64,000 nucleotides of DNA from Nocardioides sp. SLBN-35 (GTDB lineage: Bacteria; Actinomycetota; Actinomycetes; Propionibacteriales; Nocardioidaceae): positions 4,340,001 to 4,404,000 of the forward strand of contig NZ_VFNU01000001.1 of the NCBI RefSeq assembly GCF_006715725.1. The letters are read 5' to 3'. Positions 59,630 to 64,000 of this stretch are shown here, piece after piece. Position 1 is the first letter of the stretch, and every line of letters begins with the position of its first letter. Position numbers and translations under genes: made by a program. The notes below the pieces were generated by a model. The model saw only the letters and a program-made list of their open reading frames with translations. It searched no databases and was not told where the DNA came from.

Positions 59630-60910
59630 TCAGAGACCGGTCTCCTTGAAGGCCTTGTAGCTGGGGGCGATGGTCGCCGCCGCGCCGACCTGGCCGGAGA
59701 CCGCGTCGAGGGTCTTGAGGCCGTGGCCGGTGTTGATGATGACCGTCTCGAGGCTGGGGTCGAGCTGGCCGGTCTCGACGAGCTTCTTGGTGACCGCGGT
59801 CGTCGTACCGCCGGCGGTCTCGGTGAAGATCCCCTCGGTGCGGGCGAGCAGCACGATGCCCTCGCGGATCTCCTCATCGGTGACCTCCTCGACGGCGCCG
59901 CCGGTGCGGCGGGCGATGTCGAGGACGTAGATGCCGTCGGCGGGGTTGCCGATGGCCAGGCTCTTCGCGATGGTGTCGGGCTTGACCGGGCGGATCGCGT
60001 CGACCCCGGCCTTGTAGGCGGTCGCGACCGGGCCACAGCCGGTGGCCTGGGCGCCGAAGATCCGGTAGGGCTTGTCCTCCACGAGGCCGAGCTTGATCAG
60101 CTCCTGGAAGGACTTGTCGACCTTGGTCAGCTGGGAGCCGGACGCGACCGGGATGACGACCTGGTCCGGAAGCCGCCAGCCGAGCTGCTCGGCGATCTCG
60201 TAGCCCAGGGTCTTGGAGCCCTCGGCGTAGTAGGGCCGCACGTTGACGTTGACGAACGCCCAGCCCTCCTCCTCGCCGGCGATCTCGGAGGCGAGCTTGT
60301 TGACGTCGTCGTAGTTGCCGTCGACGGCGACCAGGTTCTCGGTGAAGATCGCCGAGTTGACCTGCTTGGGCTGCTCGAGGTTGCTGGGGATGAACACGAC
60401 GGTCTTGATCCCGGCACGGGCGCCGGCAGCGGCCACCGCGTTGGCGAGGTTGCCGGTCGAGGGGCAGGCGAAGACGGTCGAGCCGAGCTCGCGAGCGGCG
60501 CTGAGCGCGCAGGCGACGACGCGGTCCTTGAAGGAGTTCGTCGGGTTGGTGGAGTCGTCCTTGACCCAGAGCTTGTCGATGCCGAGCTCGGCGGCCAGGT
60601 TCTTCGCGTCGAGCAGCCGGGTGAAGCCGGGCTCGGTGTTGGGGCTGGTCTCGATGTCGCTCGGGACCGGCAGCAGCGCCTTGTAGCGCCAGATGTTGCG
60701 GGGGCCGGCTTCGATCTCCTCGCGGGTGATCGCCGGGAAGTCGTAGGAGATCTCCAGCGGCCCGAAGCACTCCGGGCAGGCGTAGAACGGGCCCAGGTCG
60801 ACCCGGTGGCCGCACTCACGACAGGAGAGGGCGGTGGCGTTGCCGAACGCGCCCTCGCGCAGGCCGGGCTTCGTCTCGGTCGTCTCGACCTCGGTCACAA
60901 CGGCGCTCAT
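59630..60910 (-). CDS. thrC: Threonine synthase
   Basis: 426 aa. An N-terminal zinc-ribbon-like stretch (CRECGHRVDLGPFYACPECF) precedes the PLP core. The PLP-binding Lys is in NPTNSFKDRV, with SGSQLTKV-like and CPSTGNLANAVAAAGARAG loops binding phosphate. It converts O-phosphohomoserine to threonine. Start ATG 60908-60910 has AAGGAGG, which overlaps the 3' end of a SAM riboswitch, so expression should be controlled by S-adenosylmethionine. The gene precedes the sulfur-carrier-like protein by 46 bases. Confidence 0.95.
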   Translation of the reverse strand: MSAVVTEVETTETKPGLREGAFGNATALSCRECGHRVDLGPFYACPECFGPLEISYDFPAITREEIEAGPRNIWRYKALLPVPSDIETSPNTEPGFTRLLDAKNLAAELGIDKLWVKDDSTNPTNSFKDRVVACALSAARELGSTVFACPSTGNLANAVAAAGARAGIKTVVFIPSNLEQPKQVNSAIFTENLVAVDGNYDDVNKLASEIAGEEEGWAFVNVNVRPYYAEGSKTLGYEIAEQLGWRLPDQVVIPVASGSQLTKVDKSFQELIKLGLVEDKPYRIFGAQATGCGPVATAYKAGVDAIRPVKPDTIAKSLAIGNPADGIYVLDIARRTGGAVEEVTDEEIREGIVLLARTEGIFTETAGGTTTAVTKKLVETGQLDPSLETVIINTGHGLKTLDAVSGQVGAAATIAPSYKAFKETGL

Positions 60911-60922
60911 GGATTCCTCCTT

Positions 60923-61064
60923 CTCATCTGTCCCGGCGACTCTCGCGCGGGTCGGATTTGGCACCGTTTCCGCGACGTCGGATCCCTGCGAGCAGGTGTC
61001 CGACGGGAGTTCGCGGCGGTTGCCGGGACTTCTCAGGGCCGTTCCCTCAGTCCCTCTGGATGAG
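60923..61064 (-). ncRNA. SAM riboswitch (SAM-I/IV clan) upstream of thrC
   Basis: On the minus strand, CTCATC (61059-61064) opens P1 and GATGAG (60923-60928) closes it, a perfect 6-bp match. Between them are landmarks of the S-box family: AGAGGGACTGAGGGAACGGCCC, then CCCGGCAACC, then GGTGCCAAATCC and a GACCCGCG...GTCGCCGGGAC closing region. The closing strand is directly followed by the AAGGAGG Shine-Dalgarno (60916-60922), suggesting that SAM binding hides the ribosome site. An upstream TAGGCT (61072-61077) would start transcription at about 61065. Confidence 0.85.
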
Positions 61065-61144
61065 CACGCACAGCCTAGGGGCGATCCACCACCGACACCC
61101 AATCGAGATCCCGGATACCGAGACTGACGTCCGGAATATGAGAC

Positions 61145-62005
61145 TCAAGAAGTACGACGCGCCGCGCGCGCGTCGGTCGCGAGCTGCCGGAGCAGGTCGA
61201 GCACGCCGGCAGGACCATGCACGACGACGTCGGAGAGCGCGACCAGGGCACTCTGCTCGTCGGACGCCGAGCACACCCGCAGGGTGGCCAGGCCGCGGTC
61301 GCCGAGCTCCTCGACGGCCTCGAACGCCTCGACGTCGCCGAGGTCGTCGCCGGCGAACAGGAAGCCGTCGGCCTCGAGCACCGCGGCCAGGCGGTGCACG
61401 ACCATGCCCTTGTGGGAGCCGGCCGAGCGCACCTCGATCACCGACTTGCCGGGCTCGAGGACCAGCCCGTGCCGGTCGGCGAGCTCGCGCAGCGAGGGCA
61501 GCAGCCGGTCGAAGGCCTCCTCGGAGTCCGGCAGGCGCCGGGTGTGGACCGCGACCGCGAGCCCCTTGTCCTCGACGAACGCGTCGGCGGCGCCGGCGCT
61601 GCGCAGCGCGCGCGGCAGGTCGCGCTCGAAGGTCGCCAGGCCGCGCGGGGGGCGGGCTCCCTTGATGCGGCGGTGGCTCGAGCTCCAGCGCTCGTTGCCG
61701 TACTGGCCGAAAACGAACAGCTCCTTGCCGGCCGCCTCGAGGGCGTCGCCGACCTCCTCCAGCCCCCCGAGGTCGAGCGCCTGGCGCGCGGGTCGCCCGG
61801 TGATCACCGCGATCGCGGCGACCTCCTCGGCCAGCGCCGTCAGCACCGCCGGCGCGTCCGGGTGGATGTGCGCCTGGGCGGGGTCGTCGACGATCGGTGA
61901 CAGGGTGCCGTCGAAGTCCAGGCCGACGACGGTCCGCGACGCGACGCGCACCAGGGCGTCGTACCGCTGCTGGCCGGGAACCGACGTGAACCTCACGCAC
62001 CCCAT
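61145..62005 (-). CDS. otsB: Trehalose-6-phosphate phosphatase
   Basis: 286 aa from ATG 62003-62005. HAD-fold motifs are VVGLDFDGTLSPI (nucleophile Asp and proton-relay Asp), VITGRPARQA, KGMVVHRL-like Lys region and FAGDDLGDVEAFEA (metal-binding Asp pair). This is the OtsB pattern, dephosphorylating trehalose 6-phosphate. No otsA is nearby in the window. Its stop lies about 80 bases before the thrC riboswitch promoter. Alternative start GTG 61996 is in frame. Confidence 0.9.
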   Translation of the reverse strand: MGCVRFTSVPGQQRYDALVRVASRTVVGLDFDGTLSPIVDDPAQAHIHPDAPAVLTALAEEVAAIAVITGRPARQALDLGGLEEVGDALEAAGKELFVFGQYGNERWSSSHRRIKGARPPRGLATFERDLPRALRSAGAADAFVEDKGLAVAVHTRRLPDSEEAFDRLLPSLRELADRHGLVLEPGKSVIEVRSAGSHKGMVVHRLAAVLEADGFLFAGDDLGDVEAFEAVEELGDRGLATLRVCSASDEQSALVALSDVVVHGPAGVLDLLRQLATDARAARRTS

Positions 62006-62073
62006 CCCATCACGTCGCCCGCGATCGCGGATGACGGGTGGGTGAACCTTCAATCGGGTGGGGCCGGATCGGA

Positions 62074-62613
62074 TCAGTCCAGCTCGCCGGTCAAGATGAC
62101 CGTGAGGTTCGTGTCGCTCATGTCGCTGTCGGTGTCGGCGGGCAGCACCCGGGCGATGCCCAGGTCGAGCGCGAGCTGCTGGGCGACCGCCTTCTTGCCC
62201 TTCGGGAAGTAGACGCTGGTGGCGGGGACGGTGCCGTACCAGTTGTCGGCGGCCGCGACCTTCCAGCCGGCGGCCTTCACCTTCTCCGCGACCCGGCCGG
62301 CCAGGCCGCGGATCGCGGTGTTGTTGAAGACCACGACCGAGTGGTCACCGCGTACGACCGGCGGCGGGGCGGGCTTGTCCTCGGTAGGCGTCGCGGTCGG
62401 CTCGGTGCCGGCATCACCGGGCTCGTCGGTGGCGGTCGGGGTGGCGGCCGCCTTGGTGGCGGAGATGTCGCGCTCGGCCGGGCCGTCGCCGCGGGTCGCG
62501 ACGAAGGCGATGGCCGCGAGGACCACGGCGACGATGCTGAGCAGCACCACGGGCGAGGGCAGGACGGCGCCGCGCTCGTCTCGGGTGCGAGTGGGCCAGG
62601 TGGGGAAGGTCAT
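62074..62613 (-). CDS. LytR_C-domain protein, membrane-anchored
   Basis: 179 aa. A short basic N-terminus precedes a signal-anchor TM helix (VVLLSIVAVVLAAIAFVAT, about 22-40) and a Thr/Pro/Glu linker (about 50-85). The C-terminal LytR_C domain follows: HSVVVFNNTAIRGLAGRVAEKVKAAGWKV, NWYGTVPATSVYFPKG. LytR_C accompanies LytR-CpsA-Psr proteins in cell-wall polymer attachment; alone, as here, its role is unknown. It lies 31 bases downstream of the DUF3263 gene, probably in one transcript. Confidence 0.88.
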   Translation of the reverse strand: MTFPTWPTRTRDERGAVLPSPVVLLSIVAVVLAAIAFVATRGDGPAERDISATKAAATPTATDEPGDAGTEPTATPTEDKPAPPPVVRGDHSVVVFNNTAIRGLAGRVAEKVKAAGWKVAAADNWYGTVPATSVYFPKGKKAVAQQLALDLGIARVLPADTDSDMSDTNLTVILTGELD

Positions 62614-62644
62614 GGCCGCCTCTCCGGGTAGCTGGGCTGGTGGG

Positions 62645-62941
62645 TCAGATCTCGAAGCCCAGGCGCCGCGCGGACCGCTGCCGCTGACGCTGCGAGCGCA
62701 GGCGCCGCAGGCGACGCACGAGCAGCGGGTCGGCCTCGAGGGCCTCGGGGCGGTCGATCAGCGCGTTGAGCACCTGGTAGTAGCGGGTCGCGCTCATGTC
62801 GAACTGCTCGCGCACGGCGCTCTCCTTGGCGCCGGCGTACTTCCACCACTGGCGCTCGAAGGCGAGGATGTCGACGTCACGCTTGCTGAGGCCAGCGGGA
62901 GCGGCGGCGTCGGCGGCCTGGGGGCTGCGCTCGGCGTTCAT
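62645..62941 (-). CDS. DUF3263 protein
   Basis: 98 aa. LSKRDVDILAFERQWWKYAGAKESAVREQFDMSATRYYQVLNALIDRPEALEADPLLVRRLRRL is the complete DUF3263 region, a small helical, probably DNA-binding fold (helix-turn-helix at AVREQFDMSATRYYQVLNAL). The C-terminus is strongly basic. Found throughout Actinobacteria next to LytR_C genes and never characterised to my knowledge. The start at ATG 62939-62941 excludes an upstream extension antisense to the next gene. Confidence 0.88.
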   Translation of the reverse strand: MNAERSPQAADAAAPAGLSKRDVDILAFERQWWKYAGAKESAVREQFDMSATRYYQVLNALIDRPEALEADPLLVRRLRRLRSQRQRQRSARRLGFEI

Positions 62942-63056
62942 GCGGTCTCCTCGACGCTCGGGGCGGTTGCGACAACTCTTCGCGAGTAACTGTAACCCGC
63001 GAATCACAACCATGTCATTCGGCCGCGCCGGACGCACCCACCCTAGGCTCAGGCGC

Positions 63057-64000
63057 ATGAGCGGCACCTCGGACCCCGTCGGCTGGGGCATCCTCGCCAC
63101 CGGCAAGATCGCCCGCTCCTTCGCGGCCGACCTGGCCCTGGTCCCCGGCGCGCGACTCGCGGCCGTGGGCTCCCGGAGCGAGGGGTCCGCGCGGGCCTTC
63201 GCGAGTGAGTACGGCGACAGCGGCACCCGCGCCCACGGCAGCTACGAGGCGCTCGTGGCCGACCCCGAGGTCGAGGTCGTCTACGTCGCGACGCCGCACT
63301 CGCTCCACCTCGACGGCGCCCGCGCCGCGTTCGCAGCGGGCAGGCACGTGTTGTGCGAGAAGCCGCTGACCCTGCGCACCTCCGACGCCGAGGAGATGGT
63401 GCGCCTGGCGACCGGGCACGATCGGTTCCTGATGGAGGCGATGTGGACCGCGTGCCACCCGGTGGTCCGACAGCTCGGGGGCGAGCTGGCGAGTGGCCGC
63501 TTCGGCACGCCGCACCACCTGGCGGCCGAGCTCGGCTTCCGGGTCGACGCCGGACCGACCGACCGGATGCTCGCCCCGGAGCTCGGCGGTGGGGCGCTGC
63601 TCGACATGGGGATCTACCCGCTGACCTTCGCCCACCTGATGCTCGGCGAGGCCGAGGAGCTGCGCGGGGTGGGCACGGTCGACGGGAGCGGGGTCGACCT
63701 CGACGTCGCCATCGCCGGGCGCTATCCCGGAGGCGTGGTCGCCACCCTGCACGCGTCGATGACGTCGTGGTCGACGCGCGCCGCGTCGATCGCCACCGAC
63801 CTCGGCCGGGTGGAGCTGCAGGGCGACTTCCACCACCCCACGTCCGCTGTGTTCACGCCGGTCGGTCACCCCGACCAGCAGGTCGTGCTCACCGGGGACG
63901 AGCCCGTGATCGGTCGCGGCTACGGCAACGAGATCGTCGAGGTCGACCGCTGCGTGCGCGCCGGGCTGCGGGAGAGCCCGCTGGTCCCCCACGCGCAGAC
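63057..64000 (+). CDS. Gfo/Idh/MocA-family oxidoreductase (C-terminus off window)
   Basis: 314 codons visible, running past position 64000. The N-terminal NAD(P)-binding domain has GWGILATGKIARSFAADL and VYVATPHSLHLDGARAAFAAGRHVLCEKPLT, with the EKP motif of the family. The C-terminal domain has ELGGGALLDMGIYPLTFAHLML, as in dimeric dihydrodiol-dehydrogenase-like and sugar oxidoreductases. TAGGCT (63044-63049) is 7 bases before ATG (leaderless). It is divergent from the DUF3263 gene. Substrate unknown. Confidence 0.9.
   Translation, partial: MSGTSDPVGWGILATGKIARSFAADLALVPGARLAAVGSRSEGSARAFASEYGDSGTRAHGSYEALVADPEVEVVYVATPHSLHLDGARAAFAAGRHVLCEKPLTLRTSDAEEMVRLATGHDRFLMEAMWTACHPVVRQLGGELASGRFGTPHHLAAELGFRVDAGPTDRMLAPELGGGALLDMGIYPLTFAHLMLGEAEELRGVGTVDGSGVDLDVAIAGRYPGGVVATLHASMTSWSTRAASIATDLGRVELQGDFHHPTSAVFTPVGHPDQQVVLTGDEPVIGRGYGNEIVEVDRCVRAGLRESPLVPHAQ

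Noticed and set aside
60911..61136. T-box leader for thrC
   Set aside because: No T-box sequence or specifier loop is visible; the CCCGGCAACC and GGTGCCAAATCC landmarks and the P1 pairing fit a SAM riboswitch.

Overview
The window is high-GC actinobacterial chromosome. The codon bias (G/C at nearly every third position), many TANNNT boxes 6-8 bases before an ATG or GTG (probable leaderless mRNAs), an IdeR/DtxR-type iron box, CIRCE elements on a lone groEL, a DUF222/HNH gene and a DUF3263 gene together suggest Nocardioidaceae, probably Nocardioides or a near relative. The genus is an inference; no rRNA or marker phylogeny is available here. Gene density is high. No stretch over 300 bases lacks a gene; the longest gap (36671-36950) holds a repeat array. 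I saw no tRNA, rRNA, CRISPR array, prophage, IS element or origin.

Layout. 1-4978: a haem-iron locus (HtaA-like surface proteins, hmuTUV-type ABC importer) divergent from a haem oxygenase, with an IdeR-like box between. 4963-9470: alpha/beta hydrolase, TetR regulator and flavin monooxygenase divergent from two SDR dehydrogenases across two palindromes, probably a ketone, alcohol or ester catabolic unit. 9509-20475: mixed housekeeping and accessory genes (VanZ-like, SRPBCC, MerR plus aldo/keto reductase, YdeP-type molybdoenzyme, phosphohexomutase, FKBP lipoprotein, PH-domain protein) ending in deoC with one complete and one truncated aldehyde dehydrogenase. 20485-31441: a catabolic island with TetR, amidohydrolase, HyuB, HyuA, VOC protein, Asp/Glu/hydantoin-type racemase, an unrecognised 331-aa protein, an APC permease and a LacI regulator. 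It has two clear operator systems: a triple CTATC-type repeat, and one perfect LacI palindrome lying between -35 and -10.

31454-38186: membrane dipeptidase, uridine-kinase-like protein, cysteine-peptidase-like protein, adenosine deaminase, MaoC hydratase, CaiB-type CoA transferase, a tandem/inverted intergenic repeat and a GAF-type regulator. 38219-41220: an uncharacterised four-gene cassette (secreted 157-aa protein, ABC ATPase, large membrane protein with a hydrophilic C-terminal half, small membrane protein), with a 13-bp-arm inverted repeat upstream. 41334-45391: molybdenum-hydroxylase accessory genes (XdhC/CoxI, VWA/CoxE, AAA/CoxD, MobA-like) and a cupin, without structural enzyme subunits in view.

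45419-55500: small ORF, DUF222/HNH protein, two-component pair, membrane protein, groEL with terminator and two CIRCE-like elements, ATP-grasp protein, a 528-aa unknown and a membrane-anchored beta-propeller-like protein. 55518-64000: SGNH hydrolase, lipoprotein, OsmC protein, acyl-CoA synthetase with a KstR-like operator, a MoaD/ThiS-like protein ending Gly-Gly-Cys, threonine synthase behind a SAM riboswitch, trehalose-phosphatase, LytR_C protein, DUF3263 protein and a Gfo/Idh/MocA oxidoreductase cut by the window end.

The best candidates for something undescribed are the 38.2-41.3 kb secretion cassette, the Gly-Gly-Cys sulfur-carrier-like protein beside riboswitch-controlled thrC, and the 20.5-31.4 kb hydantoinase-type island with its unknown 331-aa member.
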